Of a stretch of 64,000 nt of DNA, positions 45,785-57,015 are shown one piece after another (within the stretch, counting starts at the first letter, position 1; every line of letters starts with the position of its first letter). The notes beneath the pieces were generated by a model. The model was given only the letters and a program-made list of their open reading frames with translations, was not told the origin of the DNA and ran no database searches. This stretch comes from Sambucus nigra (Eukaryota > Streptophyta > Magnoliopsida > Dipsacales > Adoxaceae), in assembly GCA_949130495.1 (NCBI GenBank), contig OX422216.1, forward strand, positions 96,789,967 through 96,853,966, given 5' to 3'. Both the position numbers and the translations under genes were made by a program.

Positions 45785-46794
45785 ACCAGATGGTTAGGGA
45801 ATTTCTTTGGACTGGACCTGAGATGAAAAGCAGTGGAGATAAAGTTTCTTGGAGTAAAGTTTGCAATCCAAAGAAGGAAGCGGAATTGGGTATAAAGAGC
45901 CATGAGGATTGGAATAAAGCTACTTTGGTTAGACACTTATGGAATTTATGCAATAACAAAGAAAGTCTTTGGGTCAAGTAGTGCAACACTTACAAGATAA
46001 AAAGAAGAAGTATATGGTCCATTAAGGTCCCTAGTGTTTGTTCTTGAACTTGGAGAAAGATTTTGAATCTTAGAGAAGAGCGTCTCCTCAAGATCAGCAT
46101 TGGTAATGGGGTTAACACATTTATATTTCATGATAATTAGCACCACCTGTGGCCCCTTCAACCTCTATCTGGTGATAGAACTATATATGATGTTGCTAGT
46201 AATTCCAATGCTAAGGTAGTTGAGTTTATTGATGATGCTCTGTGGAGATGGATTTCCACTATCACTTGGAGTTGGATAACATAAAAAAATCCCCTCTCCC
46301 TATTATTAATCCTAATGTTGACGATAAGTTGACTTGGACTCATGCAAGAGATGGGCCCTTCTCTACCTCGTATTTATATGAAGCTCTTAGAAACCATCGT
46401 AACAATGTGGACTGGAATAAGTTGGTTTGGCACAAGTGTAACATCCCTAAATGCTCATTCATTCTCTAGATGGTTTGTAGGATGAGTCTGCTTACTAGGG
46501 ACAAGCTTGTTGATTGGGGTATTACTGATGATGACAGTTGAATTTTTTACAGCATGGGAAGAGAGTCTTTCAGTCACTTGATGTTTGATTGCCCCTACAC
46601 CTTGGAGGTTTGGTCTGAGATCATGTGTAGGAATCAATGCTATAGGTATTTGGAGAGTTGGAAATATAAGATAAGGACTACTACTAACCTTTCTGCTAGT
46701 AACTTATTCATCAACAACTTAAAAACCTTGTATTTCTCCTCCACCATCTACGGTATTTGTCTTGAAAGGAATAACAGGTTACACAACAGATGGG
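45785..46794 (+). pseudogene. LINE-c part 2: RT end and zf-RVT region
   Basis: Starts IDQMVREFLWTGPEMKSSGD and VSWSKVCNPKKEAELGIKS, closely like LINE-a. It continues through KISIGNGVNTFIFHDN, GDRTIYDVASNSNAKVVEFI and the zinc-region SFSHLMFDCPY to LERNNRLHNRW at 46790, where element VI is inserted. About 160 codons between part 1 and part 2 are missing. Several stops are present. Confidence 0.85.
46790..46794. repeat. Target-site duplication of element VI (left)
   Basis: ATGGG before TGTAATACCCCG; repeated at 51194-51198. Removing VI and one copy rejoins LINE-c in frame. Confidence 0.9.
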
Positions 46795-48107
46795 TGTAAT
46801 ACCCCGTTATTTTGAGGGTTATTTATGAATATTATGCAAGATTTCAGTAATATTATTATTTTATTAATCTGGAATAAAATAATTTATTTTTGTTTGAAAT
46901 CGAATCAAACATTTAAATTTAAATTATTTTTGGACATTTTATAATGGTTTAAATATGTAAAGTTGACAATTTTGAATTAAAGGGCAATATAGTAATATAG
47001 GTTAGCTTAGGCACCAAGCTAGGGTTTGAGAGAGGGATTATATAAGGAATATTATGGGTGATTATAAGGAAAGGAAGATGAAAAAGAGAGGCAAAAAACG
47101 AGTGGAATGAGAAGAGCCAATTTGGAATGTTTAGATCTTCTTTTTGAGTGCATTCGAATGAGATTTGAGAAAAACTCAAAACACATATCTGACTCAATTT
47201 TTCGTGTAGAATCTAAATCTGAAGTCGGATTGGCTATTCGAATAATTTTTGGATCTGATTTTTCTGGATTTTTAAAATAGGACTATTTGGGAATATCTCG
47301 TGTTGGGGGTGGAACATGATTTGATTATTTTCGTGAGAGGAACGTGATGGTGCGATCATATTTTGAGACTGAATTTATGTGGCAATTCATGCAATGATTT
47401 TAAGGTATGGAGTTTAACACAATATGCTCTTTAAATCTCTCGAGAGTTATTCCCTTTGAATTCTTGCGATTATTGAACTCATATTTGAATTGTTAAATTC
47501 ATTGAAATCTAGAAAAATAATTATTGAAATTATTTTGATTCATGTGGTATTATTCATGTTGTTATTGAGCACGTTGTCAAGATATTTTAATATGGCATGG
47601 ATGAGGGGCACCCGCCAAAATTACTACTTCCCGGGCTATGGCTTGATAAAGCATATGCGGATGGGGTGAGGCCTGGTGACCCGGTTAATGTATTGTTGAG
47701 AAATTTATTGATAAATGCTTTGAGATTTGCATTTGATTTGAATATTCGTACTCGTGTTGTTACCCTTTATTCATCGTTAATATATTTGTTGAGCATCTTT
47801 ACCGTCGTATTGTGTACTTCCCCATATTTTCTTTTAGTTGGAAGGTTAGCATGAATTTCAGCGCTATGGACCAATTGGTATGATTTTAGCGTGGATTATT
47901 TTGGGAAGAATATTTTTTGGAAGATTTGTATTATTTTATTGTGTTGTATAGAGCATTGGTGATTTATATTATTTAGAGAGACTTTGTTGTATTGAATTTG
48001 AAGAATTGAGATTAGTGGATTTATATTATTGTGGATTTTTTTTAGATGCTCTATACCTTGTTTGTTGTGGATTTAGTTTAGTTTTATTGACAGTAGAGCT
48101 CCGCGCG
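46795..48107 (+). repeat. Element VI LTR1
   Basis: TGTAATACCCCGTTATTTTG to CTCCGCGCG. About 30 bp at its 3' end plus the first PBS bases are missing compared with LTR2 (GCG/GCG junction). Has TATATAAGG at about 47039. Its frame 47597-47854 is shared with LTR3 but is LTR sequence. Confidence 0.85.
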
Positions 48108-48352
48108 TATCAGAGCTTAGGTATACGACAACCCTCGAGTCTTGGGTATTGGGTCTAGCATGCGTGTTATATATGTTTTCTTTGGAGATAGAAATTTTTG
48201 AGGATGTGTTAGGCATCGTGGTGAGGATGTTTATAACTAATTTGAGGACTTGTATGTGTGATTTTGGGAAATAGAATCGAGTAGCATTTTATTTTGAGTG
48301 TTACGTTTTGTCGAATTTCGAGGACGAAATTCCTTTTCAAGGGGGGGAAGTA
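48108..48352 (+). other. Element VI internal 1 (245 bp): PBS remnant to PPT
   Basis: Begins TATCAGAGCTTAGGTATACG (PBS without its TGG). Ends GGACGAAATTCC, TTTTCAA, then a seven-G run and AAGTA. No coding sequence. Confidence 0.85.
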
Positions 48353-49624
48353 TGTAATACCCCGTTATTTTTAGGATTATTTATGATTATTATGCAAGAT
48401 TTCAGTAATATTATTATTTTATTAACCGGGGATAGAATAATTTATTTTGTTTTGAAAATATGTTAAGCTGACAATTTTGAATTAAAGGGCAATATAGTAA
48501 TATAGGTTAGCTTAGGCACCAAGCTAAGGTTTGAGATATGGGTTATATAAGGAATATTATGGGTGATTATAAGGAAAGGAAGATGAAAAGGAGAGGCAAA
48601 AAATGAGTGGAATGAGAAGAGCCAATTGGGAATGTTTAGATCTTCTTTTTGAGTGCATTCGAATGAGATTTGAGAAAAACTCAAAACACATATCTGACTC
48701 AATTTTTCGTGTAAAATCCAAATCTGAATTCGGACTGGCTATTCGAATAATTTTTGGATCTGATTTTTCTGGGTTTTAAAAATAGGACTATTTGGGGTTA
48801 TGTCGTGTTGGGGCTAGAACAATATTTGATTATTTTCACGAGAGGAACATGATGGTGCGATCATATTTTGAGACTAAATTTATATAGTAATTATTTTAAG
48901 GTATGGGGTTTTACACAAGTTGCTCTTTAAATCTCTCGAGAGTCATTCCCTTTGAATTCTTGCGATTATTGAACTCATATTTGAATTGTTAAATTCATTG
49001 AAATCTGAAAAAATAATTGGTGAAATTATTTTGATTCATGTGGTATTATTCATGTTGTTATTGAGCACGTTGTCATGAGATTTTAATATGGCATGGATGT
49101 TGGGCCCCCTCCAAAATTCCTGCTTCCCGGGCTATGACTTGATAAAGCATATACGGATGGGGTGAGGCTTGGTGACCCGGTTAATGTGTTGTTGAGAAAT
49201 TTATTGATTAATGCTTTGAGATTGGCATTTGATTTGAATATTCGTACTCGTGCTGTTACGCTTTATTCATCGTTAATATATTTGCTGAGGATCTTTCATG
49301 TCGTATTGTGTACTTTCCCATATTTAGTTGGCAGGTTAGCGTGGATTTCAGCGCTATGGACCAATTGGGATGATTTTAGCGTGGATTATTTTGGAAAGAA
49401 TATTTTTTGAAAGATTTGTATTATTTTATTATGTTGTATAGAGCATTGGTGATTTATATTATTTCGAGAGACTTTGTTGTATTGAATTTGAAGAATTGAG
49501 ATTAGTGGATTTATATTATTGTGAAATTTTTTTAGATGCTCTATACCTTGTTTATTGTGGATTTAGTTTAGTTTTATCGACAGTAGCACTCCACTCGCTC
49601 TCTCCGGGTGCGCGGGGTGTTACA
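48353..49624 (+). repeat. Element VI LTR2 (1272 bp)
   Basis: Complete 3' end GCGCGGGGTGTTACA. Lacks about 55 bp near 48447 that LTR1 and LTR3 have. TATATAAGG at about 48544. Confidence 0.88.
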
Positions 49625-49872
49625 GATGGTATCAGAGCTTAGGTATACGACAACCCTCGAGTCTTGGATATTGGGTCTAGCATGCGGGTTAGATATGTTT
49701 TCTTTGGAGATAGAAAATTTTGAGGATGTGTTAGGAATCGTGGTGAGGATGTTTATAATTAATTTGAGGACTTTTGTGTATGATTTTGGGAAATAGAATC
49801 GAGTAGCTTTTTATTTTGAGTGTTAGGTTTCGTCGAATTTCGAGGACGAAATTCCTTTTCAAGGGGGAAGTA
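49625..49872 (+). other. Element VI internal 2 (248 bp): intact PBS to PPT
   Basis: GATGGTATCAGAGCTTAGG gives a tRNA-iMet-type PBS two bases after LTR2. The PPT is CAAGGGGGAAGTA before LTR3. About 95% like internal 1 by eye. Confidence 0.88.
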
Positions 49873-51193
49873 TGTAATACCCCGCTATTTTGAGGGTTAT
49901 TTATAAATATTATGCAAGATTTCAGTAATATTATTATTTTATTAATCGGGGATAGAATAATTTATTTTGATTTGAAATCGAATCAAATATTTAAATTTAA
50001 ATTATTTTTGGACATTTTATAATGGTTTAAATATGTAAAGTTGACAATTTTGAATTAAAGGGCAATATAGTAATATAGGTTAGCTTAGGCACCAAGCTAG
50101 GGTTTGAGAGAGGGGTTATATAAGGAATATTTTGGGTGATTAAAAGGAAAGGAAGATGAAAAAGAGAGGCCAAAAACGAGTAGAATGAGAAGAGCCAATT
50201 TAGAATGTTTAGATCTTCTTTTTAAGTGCATTCGAATGAGATTTGAGAAAAACTCAAACCTGACTCAATTTTTCGTGTAGAATCCAAATTTGAAGTCAGA
50301 TTGGCTGTTCGAATAATTTTTTGATCTGATTTTTCTGGGGTTTTAAAATAGGACTGTTTGGCGTTATCTCGTGTTGGGGATAAAACATTATTTGATTATT
50401 TTCGCGATAGGAACATGATGGTACGATCATATTTTGAGACTAAATTTATATGGTAATTAGTTTAAGGTATGGAGTTTTACACAATATGCTCTTTAAGTCT
50501 CTCGAGAGTTATTCCCTTTGAATTCTTGCGATTATTGAACTCATATTTGAATTGTTAAATTCATTGAAATCTAGAAAAATAATTGTTGATTTTTTTTTTC
50601 ATGTGGTATTATTCATGTTGTTATTGAGCACGTTGTCATGAGATTTTAATATGGCATGAATGTTGGGCGCCCTCAAAAATTCCTGCTTCCCGGGCTATGG
50701 CTTGATAAATCATATGCGAATGAGGTTGGGCCTGGTGACCCGGTTAATGTGTTGTTGAGAAATTTATTGATAAATGCTTTGAGATTTGCATTTGATTTGA
50801 ATATTCGTACTCGTGTTGTTACGCTTTATTCATCGTTAATATATTTGTTGAGCATCTTTCCTGTTGTATTGTGTACTTCCCCATATTTTCTTTTAGTTGG
50901 CAGGTTAGCGTTGATTTCAGCACTATGGACCAATTGGGATGATTATAGCGTGGATTATTTTGGGAAGAATATTTTTTGGAAGATTTGTATTATTTTATTG
51001 TGTTGTATATATCATTGGTGATTTATATTATTTCGAGAGACTTTGTTGTATTGAATTTGAAGAATTGAGATTAGTGGATTTATATTATTGTGGGATTTTT
51101 TTAGATGCTCTATACCTTGTTTGTTGTGGATTTAGTTTAGCTTTATCGACAGAAGCGCTTCGCTCGCTCTCTCCGGGCGCGCAGAGTGTTATA
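49873..51193 (+). repeat. Element VI LTR3 (1321 bp)
   Basis: TGTAATACCCCG to GCAGAGTGTTATA (terminal CA mutated to TA). TATATAAGG at about 50117. Carries the longest version of the LTR frame (50656-51021, 121 codons). Confidence 0.88.
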
Positions 51194-51198
51194 ATGGG
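51194..51198. repeat. Target-site duplication of element VI (right)
   Basis: ATGGG, matching 46790-46794. Confidence 0.9.
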
Positions 51199-51508
51199 CT
51201 AAATCTCTCTTGAGTCTAGTTAGAGACATTGAAACCATGGTCAAGGCTAGAGTTATTGTTGGAAAAAGACTAGAAGAAGTTATGCTAACTTAATGGCATG
51301 CAACTAATGGGTCATTATTGAGTCCTTTTTGTATTCTAGTTAGATTCATCGATTTATCTTTGTATTGTTAGCTAGTTATAGCCTTGAATTGAGGTTGTTT
51401 TGGTGGTTATTGAGGGTGCTTTTTCTCCGCCTGCCTTTTGCCTTTTTGAGGTTATCCTCCTCCTTTTATACCCCCCTTCCTCTATATATCAATTAATTAC
51501 CAAAAAAA
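51199..51508 (+). pseudogene. LINE-c part 3: ORF2 end and 3' UTR
   Basis: Continues the reading frame of part 2 (AKSLLSLVRDIETMVKARVI, GKRLEEVMLT, stop). A 3' UTR follows, resembling that of LINE-b (TATACCCCCCTTCC against TATACCCCCTTTCT), and a short A-run at 51502-51508. Confidence 0.82.
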
Positions 51509-52379
51509 GAATTACAGTAAATCTACCTTACAAATTACTTCAAAGAAGAAGAAAAACAATGCAAGAAAATTTAAAGAAAGAAAAAAAAATATTTAAACGA
51601 GTAAAAGTAGTTTTTTTTTATTGAGGGAGTCCTCTTTCACTTCATCCTTTAGCTGCTTATTTATATCTTCCTTTGACATGCAACTGCCATTGTAACTGTT
51701 GGGTGGTTACCCAATTAAAAGTTCTCGCCTAGGTGCACTCATGCCCCTAAATTAGTTTATTTAAGTGGTTACACCACGTTCAAGGTCTTTGCAAGTGTCA
51801 ATTACTTGTGTATCCATTCCTGTTGGATTAGATTATAATAATTCTTGACTGTAACAATCAATTTATATTTCTACATGGCGATATGCTATTGGTCGGCGAT
51901 ATAATGGTGTAAACAAGGTATAATGCCACAGATCTACCATATCCTATGGATTGAATACCATGACATCAAACCGACTCCAACACTACAAGGAGGTGGTTAA
52001 TTCCTCCCCTCTCACTAGTGGTCTAGCATTAGAAAGAGAAATGTGTAATAACTAACCCAACTATTCCCTTAGAGAATGGGAAAATTCAGGCGTAGTGGCC
52101 GAAACATGGGAATAAATAACCAGCACAACATAAAACTTCTGATAAGTTGTAAACACGTCATATAATTCGAAGCGGAATACATGGTACCAGAATTGTCAGT
52201 CGCCTCTAGAAGACCCCAGTTGATTAGACGATTATGCCACAAAGTGATAAGGCACAGGTTAAATATGGCGTAATCAACTTCATATATGCACATGGCCTCT
52301 AGGCTGTCAAAATAGGCTAAACACTCCTCAGTCATGAGAATGGTCATTTAAAGAAATGAGGCTGAATACAAAGAGAGAA
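51509..52379. other. Unassigned A/T-rich sequence
   Basis: No element end, RNA gene or known domain seen. The only frame worth noting is minus 52069-52347, listed separately. Confidence 0.4.
52069..52347 (-). CDS. Unidentified 92-codon frame
   Basis: Starts MTILMTEECLAYFDSLEAMC and ends FRPLRLNFPIL. Partly hydrophobic in the second half. It lies downstream of the decayed minus-strand gene pieces and could be a further exon or chance. No family recognised. Confidence 0.2.
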   Translation of the reverse strand: MTILMTEECLAYFDSLEAMCIYEVDYAIFNLCLITLWHNRLINWGLLEATDNSGTMYSASNYMTCLQLIRSFMLCWLFIPMFRPLRLNFPIL

Positions 52380-53893
52380 GGAGTAGAGTAGATAAGTGAT
52401 TCTAAATACGATACTTATCCCCTTTTAATAGTCAAAATCCTCCCATAAAATGTTGAAGCAGCTGAGCTACCAGCATTAACACAAGAATCAAAGTACCAAT
52501 ATTATAGCAAGAGAGTACCAAAGGCTAAAAATCCAAGTACCCAACACTGACATGCCGGTACATAGGATAGGGGTTGTGCCGATCGGTACCCACTATTTTT
52601 AGGAAAATCCCGATTTCCTTTTTTGTCTCTCTTTTGTCCAAATAAGCCAAGTCCCCCAACAAATAATTTTCACCTAATATCTCCCCGACCATTTCTTTGT
52701 CAAAAATTATTAAAAAATGTTCAAAAAATACATTACACATTTTTTGTTACATAAAAACCCTTAGTGAAAAATTAAAAGTTCATGTAGAATAAGAAACTAA
52801 ATCAAGATAATCAAAGAAAAATGCATCGCTTTATATATACTTCGTTTTGAGTTCTTCATGTACAAAGAAAAAGAAAAAGACGAAAAAAAGAACAAATTTG
52901 TCGAGGTGTAGACTAAACCTCTACCCTAAATCCTGTAAGAATCTATCAATGACCGCAATGATGACGCATGTCACGACGACAAGAGGTGGATGCCCCACTA
53001 CCAAAGCTAGAGGAGGGAACATAATCATTAGAGACTAATGGAATAGTGTAAGCATAATTCAATACCTAAATCATCTCGGCCACAGAAGCAAATTAATCTC
53101 TGATATCCTGCACCAAAGAAGTCCACACGGATATGGTATGTAAAGATAAAAACAAAAGAAAGTATCAATATGAAAAAAAAGGACAAAAATTAGATTGAAG
53201 AAATCTAAGAAGAAGCTGATTACACTTACCCCTAACTTGCAATCCTCCAGTGTCATAGGAGGAAAGTCCTGTAACTCAGTGTGAGGATGGTGCGAAATCT
53301 CTATCATATCCCCACTTCCACCTACAAATACTGATAGGGAAACCCATACTTGCGTAGTGGAGGGTAATCCACCACCCTAGCACTACTCCATGAAGGCCTG
53401 ACCCGATGATCCAGAAACCTCACTACCTCTTGTCCCAGCTAATGGAGGTGGAGCCCCATCCACGTCCTAGATCAAGGACTAGATTAATCACCTCATCACA
53501 AAATCCAAGTAGTAATATATCACTATTATATCCATGTAAGTGGAGTAGTGCTCCTTTATCATAATTGCCTCCCTCGCCTCTTCTGTCATCCTCTCTGGAT
53601 CCCGCATATAAAAACCAAGATTTTCCATAGGAATTACTGCCTCTCCCACCATTATCGGTTTAACCATGTGCTCCCACGGGTACCAGTTGTAGCCAAAATC
53701 ACGCGATAGTAGTCGATGCATTGGAGCTTGAAAGTCCGTAACAGGCCCCTAGGGGGAAAATGTCACCTTTCTAAAGGAAAAAAAATTCAAAAATCCTGGT
53801 TCATCAAAATACAATTTTAAAAACAAGAATAAAAAAGAAAATCCAAAAATAAATATTAAAATCCAACCTGGTTGATCTTGAGAGCATTAAGGA

Positions 53894-53909
53894 CCCCCCC
53901 CCCCCCCCC
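53894..53909. repeat. (C)16 homopolymer
   Basis: Sixteen C inside the minus-strand relic. Length is uncertain for the usual homopolymer reasons. Confidence 0.9.
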
Positions 53910-53940
53910 AACACATCCTTGAAAGACAACAAGGTCTTAG

Positions 53941-54872
53941 GACCCCCTCACTTCCTTGAAAGATAATAAGTCAGATCAGGTTGTGATGTTCTCTTTAGTG
54001 ACGGGGTTGAGTAGACTTGCTTGAGGTGGGGTCTTGTCAATCCCTTGTGGTGATTCTTCTTAGTTTGCCCCTTTCTCGATATTTTTTATTGTTTGGAAAT
54101 TGGGTCTGCTCTTGATCGACACATTTCTCTTTAGTTTGCTGGACCTTCATTCCAAATTTGGTGTCGACTGGTTTTCGACGATCGGAGGGAGATGGTTTGG
54201 GTTGTGATATGGTGGAGGTTGGGTTATGACTGCTCTTTTGGCATGGTTGCAATGTATTTCTCCTTATATTGGTCTGTGTGTTTGCAGTGGTGTTCCTTAT
54301 GTTATGTTGTTATTGGAAGTTGGTGATTCTGGTGTTTCGTGTGGGTAGTTTTTCCACCATGGTGAATGTGGTTCTATCGAGTGGCGATTGTGGTGGAGCC
54401 CATCATGTTTTATTCTAGTGGGGTTATAGATGGTGGCCTTTGGAAGGCTTTATGGTGGCTTTGATGGTACTGTTGACCGGTTCGAAGTGGTTCCTATTTT
54501 GTTCCGGGGTTTGGTGGATATGCATTGTGCGGGTTGTTACCTGCTGGCTTTGGGTTATAACCAGTTTGTTTTCTTTGGTTCACATTATCCGTGGTTAATG
54601 GACATGGGTTAGGCCGCGGTAACATATTTATTATGTTAGTTGCTATTTTATTTTCCATTGACGTAATGTTACTCCATTGTTAGTGTTCTTTGTTTTTGTT
54701 ATTTGGGTTTTCACACCCCATGGTTTGTGATGTTTCTCGTTGTAATATTGCGTGTTGTATATTGTGTCTATGTCGGGTAGATTCATTTGTTCTCTAACCT
54801 ATAGGGGGTATGCCCTCTTGATATTGTAACCTTTTATTTTTTTATTTATACACACAACTTTCCTTAAAAAAT
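53941..54872 (+). mobile_element. Retroposon (5'-truncated LINE tail or SINE-like) with perfect 10-bp target duplication
   Basis: AAGGTCTTAG occurs at 53931-53940 and again at 54873-54882. The insert between ends TTCCTTAAAAAAT, a short A-run. The body has a GT-rich pyrimidine/purine skew and no protein motif; the 60-codon frame 54430-54612 is not recognised. A terminal block TAGGGGGTATGCCCTCTTGA resembles the 3' ends of LINE-b and LINE-c, so a LINE 3' UTR is the best guess. Confidence 0.65.
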
Positions 54873-55289
54873 AAGGTCTTAGAGTTGTTCTCCTTTTTCC
54901 ACCTACTCATCCTTTACCATGTATCGACCTCCAAATCCTTCAAGCGCATCAATCGGATATTATACTCGATAACCTCATAGATACACGACTGAAAACAAAA
55001 ATATTAAAAAAATAAAGCACAAAAAGAATTTAAATCAGAAAAACACAATAAAATAAAGTTCCTGCAAAAGGTACGGAGCTCTAGTTAAAGTAAACTTACA
55101 ACAACTACTGAAGGCATCCAAGGTGGCATACAACCTTGCCAATGTCAGACTCCCACATATGGATGTTATCCTACTCTTCGCCAGCAGCATTCGTCAGGCA
55201 GAGGGACCGATCAACTTCCCCTCGCACGGCAAGTCGAGAATCTGATGGATGTCCATCGGCGTCACTATCATCCCCCCACTCTAAAATGG

Positions 55290-56330
55290 TGGAGACACCT
55301 TCATGTGGTATGGAAACTAGCATGCCAACGACCCTTTCCAATCTCTCTATGGTGATAGAGTTATTTATGATGTTGCTATCAATAACAGAGCCAAAGTGGC
55401 TAAGTATACCCATGATGACAATTGGAGATATCCATCAACCATCACTTAGGACCCCCTACAAATTAAAAACACTACTATTCCAAATGTTAAAAAAGAGACA
55501 CGTGACAAAGTGGTGTGGTTGCCAAACGAAAATAGGAGTTATTCCTGCTCATCTACTTGGCACACCGCAAGAAGTCCACTTCCAAAGCTTAAATGGGCAA
55601 ACTTGTTTGGGATAAGAGTAAGGTATCTATGTGCTCCTTCATTATGTTGATGATTTGTAGGAAATCCCTTTATATAAAAGAATAATTACTTAATTGCGTC
55701 CTCTTTGCCAAAATATTTGTGGAATATGCAATTCTCATGTGAAAACTATCTCCCTTATATTATGTAAATGATTTCTTGGTCAAGTGATGTAGAAGAGGTC
55801 CTATATAGAAACCAGTTGTATGGGGATGTTTATAGCTAGAAGAATGAACTGAGTTATACTACTGCCAATTTTGTGGGGAGTTCTTTCATAAACAAAGTTA
55901 GAAACCTCTCATTTTCTACTATTGTATATTGCATTTAGTTAGAAAGAAATGATATGAATCTTAATGGGACACTAAAGAATGATGGAACCATTGTCGTAGA
56001 CAGTGAATTTATGGTGAAACCTAAAGTTTTATCTTGGATAAATACTAGGAGAAGTTATGATAACTGGATGGATTGTATGTATTAGGCCCCCCTTACTATA
56101 TCTTAGATTCTAGTTATAATAGTTTCTTTGCTTTTAATCTCTTATGTAACTTATTATAGTGCTTGTAACCTTCATGGTATCCTTTGTTTTAGGTTATTGG
56201 GGTTATTTCCCTCATCTCTCTTGATCTTAGCTACTTTGATAGCATTGTATTTTATGAGGGTATTCCCTTTGAGTTCTTGTACATTCCATGTTTCTAATAC
56301 AAATTACAATCCCCCCTAAAAATGATGGAG
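55290..56330 (+). pseudogene. LINE-d: C-terminal zf-RVT region and 3' UTR
   Basis: Begins FMWYGN, stop, HANDPFQSLYGDRVIYDVAIN, then RAKVAKYTHDDNWRYPSTIT, homologous to LINE-a 30200-30350. Continues through the decayed zinc region to an ORF2 end (LERNDMNLNGTLKNDGTIVV) and a pyrimidine-rich 3' UTR ending near ACAATCCCCCCT. It is 5'-truncated. It directly abuts the first block of the minus-strand relic. Confidence 0.8.
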
Positions 56331-56373
56331 AAATGATAATATGAATGACCATCAACTATAAGATCCAACAAAT

Positions 56374-56393
56374 CCTAAACCCTAAACCCTAAA
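56374..56393. repeat. Short telomere-like repeat (CCCTAAA, about three units)
   Basis: CCTAAACCCTAAACCCTAAA, the plant telomere motif, lies between LINE-d and LINE-e. It is short enough to arise by chance or at a repaired break. Confidence 0.7.
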
Positions 56394-56394
56394 T

Positions 56395-57015
56395 ACTACA
56401 AATGAGATTAAAAAACCCAAAGCCACATTCTCCATTGGTTCTGATAAAGCTCCTGGACCATATGGCTTTAATACTTACTTGTTTAAGAAAAAAGTAGGAT
56501 GTGGTAGGTCATTGGTATGTGAGGGACTTCAGACCCATATCTTGTTGTAACACAATCTAAAAATGCATATCCAAAATCATAGCTTAAAGAATCAAACATA
56601 TCGTGCCTTATATTATTAATAACATCTAAGCTGCATTTGTGAAGTAGAAGTCAACAGCTGATAATATCTTTTTTTGTTTAAGTTAATGAGAAGCTATCCT
56701 GGAGATCTCACTCCATCTAGATGTGCTATAAAAATAGACATAATGAAAGCTTATGATTTTGTGAATTAGAACTTATGTAGTCCCAAAATAGAGGTCATGA
56801 CTTAAAACATAGGGGCAAAGATAGAATGGAAAGAGACTTGGTGTTTTGAACAAAGTTACTATGCTCAGACACCTATAGAACTTATGCAATAAGAAGGATA
56901 GTTTTTGAGTTAAATGTTTACATGTGTACAAGATAAAAGACAAAAGCCTTTGGTCCCTAAAAATTCCAAATGATGCCACATGGAGTTGGAGGAAGATACT
57001 CAATTTAAAGTTTTA
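56395..57015 (+). pseudogene. LINE-e: RT and C-terminal fragments
   Basis: Reads EIKKPKATFSIGSDKAPGPY and GFNTYLFKKK, then after a deletion DFRPISCCNTI, RIKHIVPYIINN and IDIMKAYDFVN. A second jump leads to LNKVTMLRHL and NDATWSWRKILNL. Conserved L1-type RT pieces, with stops and two internal deletions. It ends where minus-strand LINE-f begins. Confidence 0.78.

Larger units (their letters stand above)
46795..51193 (+). mobile_element. Element VI: three LTRs separated by two 0.25 kb internals, non-coding chromovirus derivative
   Basis: LTR1 46795-48107, internal 1 48108-48352, LTR2 48353-49624, internal 2 49625-49872, LTR3 49873-51193. Both internals carry a PBS (TATCAGAGCTTAGG) and a PPT preceded by GAGGACGAAATTCC, but nothing else. 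One ATGGG duplication brackets the whole. The tags show chromovirus descent. The unit has no coding capacity and would need proteins in trans. The tandem state fits LTR-LTR unequal recombination or template switching. Confidence 0.88.
52480..55289 (-). pseudogene. Unidentified minus-strand gene relic with apparent introns
   Basis: Several short coding-like blocks on the minus strand end or begin at good splice-like sites. One block (DSDADGHPSDSRLAVRGEVD... with one stop) ends TTGTTGTAAGTTTAC near 55098. The next starts after TTTGTTTTCAG near 54990 (SCIYEVIEYNIRLMRLKDLE). A third follows CCCCCTAG near 53750 (MHRLLSRDFGYNWYPWEHMV, PMENLGFYMRDPERMTEEAR). A fourth (ISHHPHTELQDFPPMTLEDC) ends AGGGGTAAGTG near 53230. 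The protein is not recognised. It may be a host gene relic or a transposon gene. A retroposon (53941-54872) splits the second block. Confidence 0.3.

Noticed and set aside
46795..51193. Element VI as three independent solo LTRs
   Set aside because: Intervals carry PBS and PPT in proper order and only one outer ATGGG duplication exists; solo LTRs would each have their own duplication and no PBS/PPT.
55136..55615. 159-codon plus-strand frame
   Set aside because: Spans two unrelated sequences (antisense of the relic's first block and LINE-d in the wrong frame), so it is a chance fusion.
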